Counted from the stretch's first letter, positions 42,256 to 51,607 are shown. The stretch is DNA of 60,495 nt from Christensenellaceae bacterium (GCA_022510815.1 JAFLST010000016.1:1-60495), one strand, 5' to 3'. Made by a program: numbers and translations. The notes: generated by a model not told the origin, from the sequence alone.

Positions 42256-43080
42256 ATGCAGCAAACGGGCCGCATCTGTCCCCGGGGCGCGAGCTACTAC
42301 GTCTGGCAGCAGGGCGACACCGCCCAGCAGGTCGCCTACGACAACGGCACCACCGTTCAGGCCCTGCAGATTCTGAATCCCGACGTCAACTTCACCACCC
42401 TGACCGTGGGCAGCGAGATCTGCCTGCCCTCGCAGATCTACACCTGCATCAGCGGCAGCGACTACATCGTCCGGGCGGGCGACACCTTCGACAGCATCGC
42501 CGAGCGGCTGGGCATCACGGCCCTCGAGATCGCCGAGCGCAACCCCGGCGTCAGCTCCAACAACCTGACCATCGGGCAGGTGCTCTGCGTGCCCAACACC
42601 GGAAGCACCGGCAACAACGGCAGCGGCGGCGCCACCACCGACCCGGGCCAGACCCCCGTGGTTCCCCTGCCGCCCATCGTCACGGGCCCCGGCCAGCAGG
42701 AGCCTGCCTTCCCCGGCAACGGCAGCACCGGAGGCACCTCGACATCCGCCTGCCCCACCGGCTACATCCGCCGCACCGTGCGCTCCGGCCAGACCTACGC
42801 CGACCTGCTGGTGGAGAACAACGTGAGCTATCAGGCCCTGCGCATCAGCAACCCCAACCTCTCGCCGGGATACCTGATCGCCGGAGCCGCCTACTGCGCG
42901 CCGCCCGCGGGCACCCGGCAAATCTGCTCCACGGGCACGTCGACCTACACCGTCCAGCCCGGCGAGACCCTCGCCATGGTCGCGGAGCGCTTCGGCACCA
43001 CGCAGGGGCGGCTGCTCATGCTCAACCCGACGCTCCTGCCCACGGATTTCTCCTCGGGCACGATCGTCTGCGTCCCCTGA
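42256..43080 (+). CDS. Four-LysM-domain protein without signal peptide
   Basis: The 274-residue protein has four LysM-like repeats: residues about 14-57 (QQGDTAQQVAYDNG), 69-112 (RAGDTFDSIAERLG), 175-215 (RSGQTYADLLVENN) and 230-274 (QPGETLAMVAERFG). Each ends in a C-V/A-P motif. A Gly/Thr/Pro-rich linker joins repeats 2 and 3. It has no N-terminal signal peptide, so it is either exported another way or, as for SafA-like proteins, assembled onto the forespore from the mother cell. AGGGAGG lies upstream. It is divergent from argF. Confidence 0.8.
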   Translation: MQQTGRICPRGASYYVWQQGDTAQQVAYDNGTTVQALQILNPDVNFTTLTVGSEICLPSQIYTCISGSDYIVRAGDTFDSIAERLGITALEIAERNPGVSSNNLTIGQVLCVPNTGSTGNNGSGGATTDPGQTPVVPLPPIVTGPGQQEPAFPGNGSTGGTSTSACPTGYIRRTVRSGQTYADLLVENNVSYQALRISNPNLSPGYLIAGAAYCAPPAGTRQICSTGTSTYTVQPGETLAMVAERFGTTQGRLLMLNPTLLPTDFSSGTIVCVP

Positions 43081-43142
43081 GGGGGTATACAAAACGGCCG
43101 ATTTGGTGTATCATCATGGCATCATCCTGAAAGGAGCACGCC

Positions 43143-43487
43143 ATGTACATCAAAAACATTGACCATGAAAAGGTGCAGGCCGTCACGGGGCTGATCAGCG
43201 TCCAGCCGGGGCAGATCGTCAGCCGGACGCTGGCCCAGAACCCGGCGGTGAGCGTCACGCTGTTCGCCTTCGACGCGGACACGGAAATCGGCACCCACGA
43301 CTCCACCGGCGACGCGATGGTGCTGATGCTGGAGGGCACGGGGCGCTTCACGGTGGACGGCACGGAGCACATCGTCCAGCCCGGCGAGACGCTGGTCATG
43401 CCCGCCAGAAAGCCCCACGCCGTCTACGCGGTGACGCCCATGAAGTGGCTGCTGACGGTGGTCTTCCCCGAGGGGTATCAGGCATGA
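43143..43487 (+). CDS. Small cupin protein
   Basis: The 114-residue single-domain cupin has motif 1 approximated by GTHDSTGDAMVLMLEGTG and motif 2 by QPGETLVMPARKPHAVYA. A metal site is possible, with some non-canonical ligands. Its stop overlaps the next start (ATGA). Function unknown; the partner protein has a Cys motif. Confidence 0.8.
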   Translation: MYIKNIDHEKVQAVTGLISVQPGQIVSRTLAQNPAVSVTLFAFDADTEIGTHDSTGDAMVLMLEGTGRFTVDGTEHIVQPGETLVMPARKPHAVYAVTPMKWLLTVVFPEGYQA

Positions 43488-43927
43488 CGGAGACAGCCGC
43501 GCTCCGGCGGGAGCTGCTGGGCTGCCTGATCGGCCTTGCGCGCACCTGCTCCAACAATCCGCCCACCGACGAGACGGAGGGCCTGCTGCTGGCCGGGCTG
43601 CACGCCGCTGACGAGGCCGTGCCCATGGAGCCGGACCGTCTCTGGGCGCTGATCAGCCGCGTCAGGGCCGACAAAGCAGCCGTCTCGCCGAACTGCGCGA
43701 ACTGCGCGTCCCCCTGCGGCAAGAACGACGACTACGACCTCGCCCGCCTCGACGCCGCCGACCCTGCCATCCGCGCCGTGAAGGAGCGCATCCTCCGCGG
43801 GCTGATGGCCTGCGGGCATCAGGGACGCATGAGCAAGCTCGTCTTCGACGCGCTGTTCGCCCTCGCCGAGGACTGGGATGAGCAGACCCTCGGCTGGTAC
43901 GCCGACGAGCTGGAAAAAACGACATAA
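43484..43927 (+). CDS. Helical protein with C-x2-C-x3-C motif
   Basis: The 147-residue, largely helical protein contains SPNCANCASPCGKNDDYDL, a compact Cys motif that could bind an iron-sulfur cluster or metal. I recall similar PCGxxDDYD motifs in gut Clostridia annotated loosely as hydroxylamine reductase-related, but I cannot support that function. It overlaps the cupin gene by 4 nt, so the two proteins likely work together. Confidence 0.65.
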   Translation: MTETAALRRELLGCLIGLARTCSNNPPTDETEGLLLAGLHAADEAVPMEPDRLWALISRVRADKAAVSPNCANCASPCGKNDDYDLARLDAADPAIRAVKERILRGLMACGHQGRMSKLVFDALFALAEDWDEQTLGWYADELEKTT

Positions 43928-43950
43928 GCCGCGTCGGGTCAAAGACATAC

Positions 43951-43990
43951 AAAAAAGCGCTTGCCTTCCAATGAAGACAAGCGCCTTTTT
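43951..43990. terminator. Bidirectional terminator
   Basis: Stem GCGCTTG-C-CTTC with GAAG-A-CAAGCGC and a CAAT loop, flanked by AAAAAA on the left and CTTTTT on the right. It can end both the cupin-pair transcript (plus) and the MFS end of the dpp operon (minus). Confidence 0.85.
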
Positions 43991-43993
43991 CGT

Positions 43994-45175
43994 TCAGGCA
44001 GGGGCGGCCGTCTTGGATTGCCGCCTGCGCCACAGGGTGCGGTCGATCATCAGGAACACGATGCCCATCAGCATGATGCCGCCCGTGATGCAGAACATGT
44101 TGGTATATCCGAAGGACTCGCTCAGGCTGCCGCCAAGCATGGTACCCAGGCCCTGACCGATGTCGTTGCCCAGATAGCAGGTGCTCAGCGCCACACCGCG
44201 CCGCAGCACGCTGACCCGGCTCACGCAGGCGGCCTGCACGGCGGGCTGGCCGGAACTCTGGGCAACGGACTTGAGCACCGCCGCCGCCAGCAGGATCCAC
44301 AGCGCCCGCGCCGTGCCGATCATCACGGCCGAGATCGCGCCCACCGCATAGGCGGGGATCAGCACGAAGACCATGCCCTTGCGGTCGAGGAGCTTCCCGG
44401 CGAAGGGCCGCACCAGCAGCACCACCACCGAGCTGATCGTGAAGAACAGGTCCGCGCCGGTGATGCCGCGCTCGGCAGCCATCAGCGGCATGAAGGAGCT
44501 GATGATGCCGTTGCTCATGGAGAACAGGCTGCTCATCAGCGCGCAGAGCAGCAGTTCCGGCGCGATGAAGCTCTGGATGGAGAACTTCCGCTGCGGAGCG
44601 GATTCGGGCTCCAACTGGGCACGGTCATAGCGCACCAGCAGCATGAGCAGCGCCGCGGAGAAGATGATCGCCGTGGACACGAGGAACATCTGCCGGTGGC
44701 CGATGCTATTGGCTAACCGCAGGCCCAGGCCGGGTCCGCAGGCCATGGCCAGAATCTGCGCGATCCCCATGTAGCCCACGCCCTCGCCCATGCGTTCCTT
44801 GGGGATGTACAGCGTAGTGAGCGCCATGTTGGACGTGCTGCTGAAGGCGAACGCCGTGCCATGGAGGATGCGCAGCGCCACCAGCATCGCGAAGGACGTG
44901 CTGCGGCTGTAGCCCAGCGTGGACGCGGAGATGAGGAGCGTCGCGATGATCAGCAGGCGCTTTTTGTTCCAGCGGTCGGTGGCCATGCCCGCCACGGGGC
45001 GGATGAAGAGCGCCGTCAGCGAGAACAGCCCCGAGAGCACTCCCGCCATGGAGAGCGTCGCGCCGATCTCCACCGCGAAGGAGGGCAGCGTCGGCATCGT
45101 CATGTAGAAGCCGATGCTGGACAGGGTGTTGAGCAGGATCAGATAGATGAAGTGAAAGTTCCACAGCTTTTTCAT
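43994..45175 (-). CDS. MFS transporter
   Basis: The 393-residue protein has twelve predicted spans and typical major-facilitator loops (GMATDRWNKKRLL between spans 2 and 3, GKLLDRKG in the second half). It resembles drug or metabolite exporters of the MFS_1 group. It is the last gene of the dpp operon, starting with a 4-nt overlap on the hydrolase stop, so its substrate may be a product of that hydrolase. Confidence 0.87.
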   Translation of the reverse strand: MKKLWNFHFIYLILLNTLSSIGFYMTMPTLPSFAVEIGATLSMAGVLSGLFSLTALFIRPVAGMATDRWNKKRLLIIATLLISASTLGYSRSTSFAMLVALRILHGTAFAFSSTSNMALTTLYIPKERMGEGVGYMGIAQILAMACGPGLGLRLANSIGHRQMFLVSTAIIFSAALLMLLVRYDRAQLEPESAPQRKFSIQSFIAPELLLCALMSSLFSMSNGIISSFMPLMAAERGITGADLFFTISSVVVLLVRPFAGKLLDRKGMVFVLIPAYAVGAISAVMIGTARALWILLAAAVLKSVAQSSGQPAVQAACVSRVSVLRRGVALSTCYLGNDIGQGLGTMLGGSLSESFGYTNMFCITGGIMLMGIVFLMIDRTLWRRRQSKTAAPA

Positions 45176-46008
45176 GGTTCCATCACCGCCGCATACCATT
45201 TGCCGTTTTCGTGGGCGGTGCGGATGAAGCGGTCCGCTTCGCCGCAGGTCTCCTCGATCAGGTCGGTGTCGACGTTGTGACCGCAGTTGGCGTAGAGCAC
45301 CAGCTTGCAGTGCGGCAGGCACTTGGCCGTGCGGATCAGCAGTTCCGGCGTGCTGATGGGATCGTCCACGCCGCCGATGAGCAGCGTGGGCGTCTGGATG
45401 GTGCGCAGCGCGGCCTTCAGGTTCTCCTCGCTGCCCAGCCGGAGCAGCGGACGGCGATAATCGACGGCCTTTTCCAGCGGATCGGGCTCGGGCTTGGCGC
45501 TCAGCCATTCGCTGCGGGCCTGACGGCGACGGACGCGGGCGTCGTCATTGTCGATGGGCGGGTCCATGGGCGGCGGCGAGGCAATCAGCCCCTGCAGCAC
45601 CATCTGCCGGTAGGACAGCGTGCCCGCGTCGAGACTGTGGGGCCCCGCCACCACGGCGATGAACGCCTGCACACGGTCAGGATGCCGCAGCGTCAGGTGC
45701 CAGCCCACGCCCGCGCCATGGGACGCGCCCATGTAGTCGAACTGCCCGATGCCCATCTTGTCGGCGAAGGCGGCCACGTCGTCGGCAAAGATGTCGTACC
45801 AGTTCTCGCCGTAGTCCTCCCGCAGCAGCGTGGACGGAGCAAAACCCCGCAGCGTGATGCAGTAGACGTGATAGCCCATCTGCGCCAGCATCTGCTGCAT
45901 GCCGTGGGGCGCGAAGCCCACCTGCGCCGAGAGCACATAGCGGTCGCCGCTGCCGTATTCCTCATAGGCCAGCGTAATGTCTGGATTGATGCTCACAAAT
46001 TTCATCAT
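45172..46008 (-). CDS. Alpha/beta hydrolase
   Basis: The 278-residue hydrolase has nucleophile elbow GASHGAG, an acid in GGVDDPIST and the His in CGHNVDTD. HG-type oxyanion residues are replaced by VGFAPHGMQQ. Relatives include prolyl iminopeptidases and haloperoxidases. Its start overlaps the stop of the fused ABC ATPase by 4 nt and its end overlaps the MFS gene, so it is likely to act on the imported compound. Confidence 0.83.
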   Translation of the reverse strand: MMKFVSINPDITLAYEEYGSGDRYVLSAQVGFAPHGMQQMLAQMGYHVYCITLRGFAPSTLLREDYGENWYDIFADDVAAFADKMGIGQFDYMGASHGAGVGWHLTLRHPDRVQAFIAVVAGPHSLDAGTLSYRQMVLQGLIASPPPMDPPIDNDDARVRRRQARSEWLSAKPEPDPLEKAVDYRRPLLRLGSEENLKAALRTIQTPTLLIGGVDDPISTPELLIRTAKCLPHCKLVLYANCGHNVDTDLIEETCGEADRFIRTAHENGKWYAAVMEP

Positions 46009-48026
46009 TGGAAGCCTCCCTTCGAGAGAAAACAAGCGGTATAATGGCCGGGTTCAGCCTCGCGCAGCGGCGGACGGCTGCGGCGGCATTCCTCGCCGGC
46101 GTGGGGGCAGCGGTCGGCAAAGCAGCAGCCGCTGGGCCGGTTCATGACGCTGGGCACCTCGCCGGTGAGCAGCTCGCTCCTGCGCCCGGCCTCCACCGAC
46201 GGATCGGGGATGGGCACCGCGGAGAGCAGCGCCCGGGTGTAGGGGTGCAGGGGGCGGCGGTAGAGCGCCTCGCACTCGGCCATCTCGACGATCTGCCCCA
46301 GATACATCACGATAATCCGGTCGCTGATGTGCTTGACCACGGACAGGTCATGGGCGATGAACAGGTAGGTCAGGCCCATCTTCTGCTGCAGCTCCTCCAG
46401 CAGGTTGATGATCTGCGCCTGAATGGACACGTCCAGCGCGGAGATGGGCTCGTCGCAGACGATGAGCTCGGGGTTGCAGGCCAGCGCCCTGGCGATGCCG
46501 ATGCGCTGCCGCTGACCGCCGGAGAACTCGTGCGCGACCCGGTCGCCGTAAGCAGGGTCGAGCCCGACGAGCCGGAACAGCTCCTCCACCCGTCGCTCGT
46601 AGGCGGCGCGGTTGTCGACCAGCTTGAAGATTTTGAGGGGTTCGCCAATCAGCTCGGAGGCCCGCATGCGCGGATCAATGGAGCTGAAGGGGTCCTGGAA
46701 GATCATCTGGAGCTTTCGGCGCTCCCGCCGCAGCTCGCCGGCGCGCAGGGTGTTGAGATCCACGCCGTTAAAGCGGACGATGCCCTGCGCCTCGGGGATC
46801 ACCCGGAGGATGCTGCGCGCCACCGTGGTCTTGCCGCAGCCGGACTCGCCCACCAGACCCACCGTCTCGCCGCGGCGGACGGCAAAGCTGACGTCGTCGA
46901 GGATCGTGACGTGCTTCTTGGGGCGGAAGAAGGCGCCCTTGAGCGGATAGCGCACGACGAGGTGCTCCACCTCCAGCATGTTCTCCCCCACCGTCTTCTC
47001 CCGGGAGAAGCGCGGCTGCTCATGGCTGGCGTCCATTTGATCCAGCGTCTCCAGCGAGTGCACGCAGGCACTCAGGTGCTCCGTGCCGATCTCGGTCAGC
47101 TCCGGCGGCTGGCCTTGCGCGCAGCTCTCCCTGGCATAGCGGCAGCGCGGCGCAAAGGGGCAGCCAGCAGGCCGGTTGGCCGGGTTGAGCGGCACGCCCT
47201 CGATGGGGATCAGCTTGCGGTCGCGAGGATCGTCCAGCCGGGGGATGGCCGCCAGCAGCCCGCGGGTGTAGGGGTGCGCCGGCTGCCGGAAGATGTCCGC
47301 CGTGCTGCCGGATTCCACGATGCGCCCGGCGTACATCACATAGATGCGCTCGGTATAGCGGGCCACGATGCCCAGATTGTGCGTCACGAGGATCAGCGCC
47401 GCGCCGGTCTGCTTCACGACGTCCACCAGCAGCTCGAGGATCTGCGCCTGCATGGTCACGTCCAGCGCGGTGGTGGGCTCGTCTGCGATGATGACCTGCG
47501 GGTCGCCGCTCAGGGCGATGGCGATCATGATGCGCTGGCGCATGCCGCCGGAGAACTGGTGCGGGTAGTTGGCCAGACGCGCCTCCGCGTCCGGGATGCC
47601 CACCTTTTCCAGCAGCTCCACGGCGCGCTGCTTCGCCTCCTTCTCGGCGCAGCGGTGATGCAGCATGATCGACTCCATCAGCAGCGAGCCGATGGTCTTG
47701 ATGGGGTTCAGAGAGGTCATGGGTTCCTGAAACACCATGCCGATGCTGCCGCCGCGCACAGCGCGCATCTGCAGGCTGTTGGGGGCGAAGCGCAGGATGT
47801 TCATGCCGTCCAGCAGCACCTCGCCGGAGCGGATCTTGCCGGGCGGCGAAGCGATCAGCTGCATGGTAGCCAGCTGCGTGACCGTCTTGCCCGAGCCGCT
47901 CTCGCCCACGAAGCTGACGATCTCCCCCGGACGGATGGCGTAGCTCACGCCGTCCACCGCGGTCGTCGTCTGCACGGAGTTGGTGAAGGTGACGCTCAGG
48001 TTACGCACTTCCAAACAAGCATTCAT
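46005..48026 (-). CDS. Fused dipeptide/oligopeptide ABC ATPase (DppD-DppF)
   Basis: The 673-residue protein has two complete nucleotide-binding domains in one chain. The first has Walker A GESGSGKT, signature FSGGMRQR, Walker B VIIADEPTTALD and the oligo_HPY tail GCPFAPRCRYARESC. The second has GESGCGKTT, FSGGQRQRIG, LIVCDEPISALD and the tail GCCFADRCPHAGEEC. Such fusions are known in GsiA and YejF. The tail cysteines typically hold an Fe-S cluster in Dpp/Opp ATPases. It powers the dppBC permease encoded upstream. Confidence 0.93.
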   Translation of the reverse strand: MNACLEVRNLSVTFTNSVQTTTAVDGVSYAIRPGEIVSFVGESGSGKTVTQLATMQLIASPPGKIRSGEVLLDGMNILRFAPNSLQMRAVRGGSIGMVFQEPMTSLNPIKTIGSLLMESIMLHHRCAEKEAKQRAVELLEKVGIPDAEARLANYPHQFSGGMRQRIMIAIALSGDPQVIIADEPTTALDVTMQAQILELLVDVVKQTGAALILVTHNLGIVARYTERIYVMYAGRIVESGSTADIFRQPAHPYTRGLLAAIPRLDDPRDRKLIPIEGVPLNPANRPAGCPFAPRCRYARESCAQGQPPELTEIGTEHLSACVHSLETLDQMDASHEQPRFSREKTVGENMLEVEHLVVRYPLKGAFFRPKKHVTILDDVSFAVRRGETVGLVGESGCGKTTVARSILRVIPEAQGIVRFNGVDLNTLRAGELRRERRKLQMIFQDPFSSIDPRMRASELIGEPLKIFKLVDNRAAYERRVEELFRLVGLDPAYGDRVAHEFSGGQRQRIGIARALACNPELIVCDEPISALDVSIQAQIINLLEELQQKMGLTYLFIAHDLSVVKHISDRIIVMYLGQIVEMAECEALYRRPLHPYTRALLSAVPIPDPSVEAGRRSELLTGEVPSVMNRPSGCCFADRCPHAGEECRRSRPPLREAEPGHYTACFLSKGGFQ

Positions 48027-48100
48027 AGGATCAACCCTTTCCGCCGCAGGAGGGGAGCACTCCCCTGCCGACAGCTGTATGAGCGTTTCGGCCGCGGCCG

Positions 48101-48958
48101 TCAGATGGTGCCGCGCAGCCGCGGGTCAAGCACATCGCGCAGCCCGTCGCCGAAGATGTTGAAGCCCAGCACCAGCAGCACCACGCACAGGCCCGGCGCC
48201 AGCGCGAAGACAGGCGCGGTCATCAGGTGCATGTAGCCCTGATTGACCATGCTGCCCCACGACGGGGTCGGCGGCACAATGCCCAGGCCCAGGAAGCTCA
48301 GGCTCGCCTCCGCGAGAATCGTCGAGCCGATGTTCTGCGTGGTCAGCACGATCAGCGCGGACAGGCAGTTGGGCATCACATGCCCGAACATGATCCGGCC
48401 CTGCGTCGCGCCCAGGACCCGCTCGGCGAGGATGTAGTCCACATTGCGGACGGCCAGCACCTGCCCGCGCATCAGGCGCGTGTAGGTCGGGATGGTCGAC
48501 AGGCCGAGGATCAGCATCAGGCTGCCCATGCCCTGACCGAACAGGATACCCAGCGCGATCGCCAGCATCACCGAGGGGATGGCCATGAAGGCGTCCGTCA
48601 CCCGGGAAATGACCGTATCCACCACGCCGCCCAGATAGCCCGCCAGCATGCCCAGCAGCATGCCGAAGAAGGCCGAGAACATCACCGACACCACGCCGAT
48701 GAGCAGCGAGGTGCGCGCGCCGTAGATCAGGCGGCTGAGGAGGTCGCGCCCGATCTCGTCAGTACCCAGCAGGTGCTCGGCGCTGGGCGGCGCGAGGGCG
48801 TTGAGCGGATCAATGCGGAAGGGGTCGCAGGGGCTGAGGACGTCCGCCAGCAGCGCCAGTATCAGGAACAGGAACAGCAGCACCGCGCCCAGAATGACGA
48901 TCCGGCGGCTGAACAGCCGCTTGAAGAAGATGATCATGTTTCGGCATCTCGTTTGCAT
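48101..48958 (-). CDS. dppC: Peptide ABC transporter permease DppC
   Basis: The 285-residue permease has an N-terminal OppC_N segment (DVLSPCDPFRIDPLNALAPPSAEHLLGTDEIGRDLLSRLIYGARTSL residues are family typical) and five to six spans. Its EAA loop is AERVLGATQGRIMFGHVMPN. GGGAGG lies 6 nt before the ATG. It pairs with DppB. Confidence 0.92.
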   Translation of the reverse strand: MQTRCRNMIIFFKRLFSRRIVILGAVLLFLFLILALLADVLSPCDPFRIDPLNALAPPSAEHLLGTDEIGRDLLSRLIYGARTSLLIGVVSVMFSAFFGMLLGMLAGYLGGVVDTVISRVTDAFMAIPSVMLAIALGILFGQGMGSLMLILGLSTIPTYTRLMRGQVLAVRNVDYILAERVLGATQGRIMFGHVMPNCLSALIVLTTQNIGSTILAEASLSFLGLGIVPPTPSWGSMVNQGYMHLMTAPVFALAPGLCVVLLVLGFNIFGDGLRDVLDPRLRGTI

Positions 48959-48973
48959 CTTGATCCCTCCCCG

Positions 48974-49918
48974 TCACTGCAGCCTGATGCGCGGGTCGAG
49001 CCACGCATAGGAGATGTCCACCAGCAGGTTGGACAGGCAGATCACCACAGCGATGATCAGGATGCACGCCTGGGTCACCGCCACGTCCTTGGACAGCACA
49101 GCGTTGATGAGCATGGAGCCCATGCCGGGGATGCTGAAAATCTTCTCCACGGACACGGAGCCGGCCACCAGATTGCGGAAGGAGATGCCCACCAGCGTGA
49201 TGACCGGGATGAGCGCGTTGGGCAGCGCATGGGAGCGCACGACGCGTCCCTCAGGCAGGCCCTTGGCGCGGGCGGCGCGGATGTAATCCTGCGCGATGAC
49301 CTCCAGCATGCTCGAGCGCGTCTGGCGGGTCATGCCCGAGATCGCGCCGACGGACAGGACGCTCACAGGCAGGATGCACTGCTTGATGCTCATCTCCAGC
49401 CCCTGCGTCGGGAAGGAGAAGCCGTAGGCAGGCAACAGCCCCAGCTTGAGCGAGAAGACATACATGCCCATGACGGCCAGCCAGAACAGCGGCACCGCGG
49501 CTCCCAGATTGGCGAAAACGGTGATGATCGCGTCGCTGAGCTTGCCGCGGCGCGTGCTGGCGATCACGCCGAAGATCACGCCCACCGCGGTGCTGATCAG
49601 GATGGACAGGAAACCCAGGTAAAGCGTGATGGGCAGGCGCGCCGCGATCATGTCGCGCACGGGCATGCGGTTCTGATAGGAGCGGCCGAAGTCTCCCTGC
49701 AGGAAGGAGCCGATCCAGTCAAAGTACCGCTCGATCACAGGGCGGTCCAGTCCCAGCTGCTGATAAGCGATGTCATACTGCTCCTGCGTGATGTCGCCGC
49801 CCATCATCGCGTACACAGGATCGCCCGGCATCAGGTACAGCAGGCTGAAGGCAAACAGCGATACCAGCAGCACGACGATGGCCGACTGCGCCAGACGGCG
49901 CAGAATATAGCGTACCAT
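48974..49918 (-). CDS. dppB: Peptide ABC transporter permease DppB
   Basis: The 314-residue permease begins MVRYILRRLAQSAIVVLLVS and has PGDPV and GLDRPVIERYFDWI before the transmembrane domain. The EAA loop is RAARAKGLPEGRVVRSHALPN. It is the second gene of the operon, 15 nt before dppC. Confidence 0.92.
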   Translation of the reverse strand: MVRYILRRLAQSAIVVLLVSLFAFSLLYLMPGDPVYAMMGGDITQEQYDIAYQQLGLDRPVIERYFDWIGSFLQGDFGRSYQNRMPVRDMIAARLPITLYLGFLSILISTAVGVIFGVIASTRRGKLSDAIITVFANLGAAVPLFWLAVMGMYVFSLKLGLLPAYGFSFPTQGLEMSIKQCILPVSVLSVGAISGMTRQTRSSMLEVIAQDYIRAARAKGLPEGRVVRSHALPNALIPVITLVGISFRNLVAGSVSVEKIFSIPGMGSMLINAVLSKDVAVTQACILIIAVVICLSNLLVDISYAWLDPRIRLQ

Positions 49919-49985
49919 AGAAACCTCCCATCAAGGGCATGGGCGGAACCCTTCGGCTCCGCCCATGCGTTGGTCTAAGCGCGTG

Positions 49986-51524
49986 TCAGCGGTTCAGCCA
50001 GCAATCCTCCGGCGTCCACTGCGAGCCAGAGAACTCCGCCAGATGGTGATCCATCACATCCCGCGAGGCGTACATGCAGTTCGTGCCGACGCAGAAGGGC
50101 AGCAGCAGGCAGTAGTCGTCGATGATCTTGCGGGACAGCTCCTTGAGGATGGGTTCGCTCTCGGCCTGCGTCTTCGCCGTGATGCCCTGTTCGATCAGAT
50201 CGAGCACGTCGTCAGGCTTGAGGGAGCTGCCGGAGAAGCGGGGGCCGCCCTCCTGGAAGGCGCGGGCATAGAGCTGCGCGCAGTAGGGCTTGCCCTGCGC
50301 GGCCCACTCCATGATGCCGTCCCACTTGCCGTTGAGGCCGACCATTTCATCCTGGAGCGCCTGCGCGATGGGGTTGAGGTTCAGGGTGATGCCAACCTGC
50401 GCGGCATAGGCCTGCATGACCTGACCCACCTGAGCAAACAGGGTGCTGTTGGCATTGTAGTAGTAGTTGATCTCCACGCCGCCCGCGTAGCCGGCCTCTG
50501 CCAGAAGCTCCTTGGCCTTGGCGGGGTCATAGGGATAGCCGACGGTCTCGTCGTTGTAGGCCCAGGAGCCGGGGATGTTCCACTGATTGGTGTACGTCGC
50601 GATGCCGCTCTTGGCGTACATGGAGGCGATGGTGGGCACATCCATGGCATAGCAGAACGCCTGACGGACCCGGATGTCGTAGAAGGGGTCCTCGGGGTCG
50701 TTGCTGCAGAAGAACACGCCGCGCATCAGGCCGCTGGTGGGCAGGGCGCCGTTAACGGGCGTCCAGCCGTTGCCCAGCATGATCTCATCCACCGTGGTAT
50801 CACCGGTGACGCAGGCGTCGATCACGCCCGTCATCAGCGCGGTGGCAGTGGTGTTCGCGTCGGAGAAGAAGTGCATCTCCACGCCGTCCAGATAGGGCTT
50901 GCCCTCGATCCAGTATTCGTCGTTCTTCTCGTAGACCAGCTTCTCGCCGCGGTCCCAGCGTACAAACCGGAAGGGGCCGGTGCCCACGGGCGTGGCGAAG
51001 AGCGTGTCCTCATCGCTGTTCTGCGCGAAGGTCGGGGAGATCATCAAGCCGGCGGTGTAGAGCACATTCTCGTCGATGGAGCTGCTCCAGCTGCTCATGT
51101 GCAGCGTCAGATGCGTCGCGTCCGTCACGTCGATGGTCTCCACCGCGCTGATCTCATTGCGGCCGGATGCCTTGAAGTACTCCAGATTCCACTTGACCGC
51201 CTCCGCGTCGAAGGCCGTGCCGTCGTGGAACTTGACGCCCTCGCGCAGGGTGATGGTCATCTCCAGCCCGTCGGGGTCGAGCGTCCACTCCGAGGCCAGC
51301 CACGGCACCAGACGGCCGCCCTCGCCGTAGCGCGCCAGCGTCTCCAGCGCGGGCGAAACAGCCTGCTGCTCCATATAGGTCGCGACGTGCGGCGGCGAGC
51401 CAATCTGTGTAACGTTACCCGACGCAATCTTGAGCACACCGCCCGCCTTCGGAGCATCCTCCGCCATGCCGAAGCCGGGAAGCATCAAGGCCAGAACCAA
51501 CAGGACTACCAAGATTCGCTTCAT
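49986..51524 (-). CDS. dppA: Peptide ABC transporter substrate-binding protein
   Basis: The 512-residue family 5 binding protein has a signal peptide (MKRILVVLLVLALMLPGFGMA) with no lipobox Cys. It has the SBP_bac_5 hallmarks ETLARYGEGGRLVPWLASEW, LREGVKFHDGTAFDAEAVKWN and RQAFCYAMD. The ATG at 51524 is preceded by AGGAGA. It is the first gene of the operon, with a LacI-type palindrome inside its 5' coding region and another in its leader. Ligand is probably a peptide, but family 5 also binds nickel chelates and sugars. Confidence 0.92.
   Translation of the reverse strand: MKRILVVLLVLALMLPGFGMAEDAPKAGGVLKIASGNVTQIGSPPHVATYMEQQAVSPALETLARYGEGGRLVPWLASEWTLDPDGLEMTITLREGVKFHDGTAFDAEAVKWNLEYFKASGRNEISAVETIDVTDATHLTLHMSSWSSSIDENVLYTAGLMISPTFAQNSDEDTLFATPVGTGPFRFVRWDRGEKLVYEKNDEYWIEGKPYLDGVEMHFFSDANTTATALMTGVIDACVTGDTTVDEIMLGNGWTPVNGALPTSGLMRGVFFCSNDPEDPFYDIRVRQAFCYAMDVPTIASMYAKSGIATYTNQWNIPGSWAYNDETVGYPYDPAKAKELLAEAGYAGGVEINYYYNANSTLFAQVGQVMQAYAAQVGITLNLNPIAQALQDEMVGLNGKWDGIMEWAAQGKPYCAQLYARAFQEGGPRFSGSSLKPDDVLDLIEQGITAKTQAESEPILKELSRKIIDDYCLLLPFCVGTNCMYASRDVMDHHLAEFSGSQWTPEDCWLNR
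51409..51418. promoter_or_regulatory. LacI-type operator candidate inside dppA
   Basis: Perfect 10-bp palindrome GTAACGTTAC in the codons for the start of mature DppA. It matches the palindrome at the LacI gene's own promoter (52753-52762) and a degenerate one at 51554-51563. Confidence 0.5.
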
Positions 51525-51553
51525 GTGTTTCTCTCCTATCGTTCCAAAATTAG

Positions 51554-51563
51554 GTAACATTTG
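51554..51563. promoter_or_regulatory. LacI-type operator candidate in the dpp leader
   Basis: GTAACATTTG, a one-sided match to the GTAAC(A/G)TTAC palindrome, lies between the dpp promoter and the dppA start. Confidence 0.4.
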
Positions 51564-51607
51564 CAAAAACTTATTCTATTTTTGCTTTGTTTACCTTCGT
51601 TGTGTCT

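Noticed and set aside
46005-48026. Frameshift or assembly error joining dppD and dppF
   Set aside because: Both ATPase domains are complete with a normal linker and tail, and such fusions (GsiA, YejF) are known, so it is a real fused gene.
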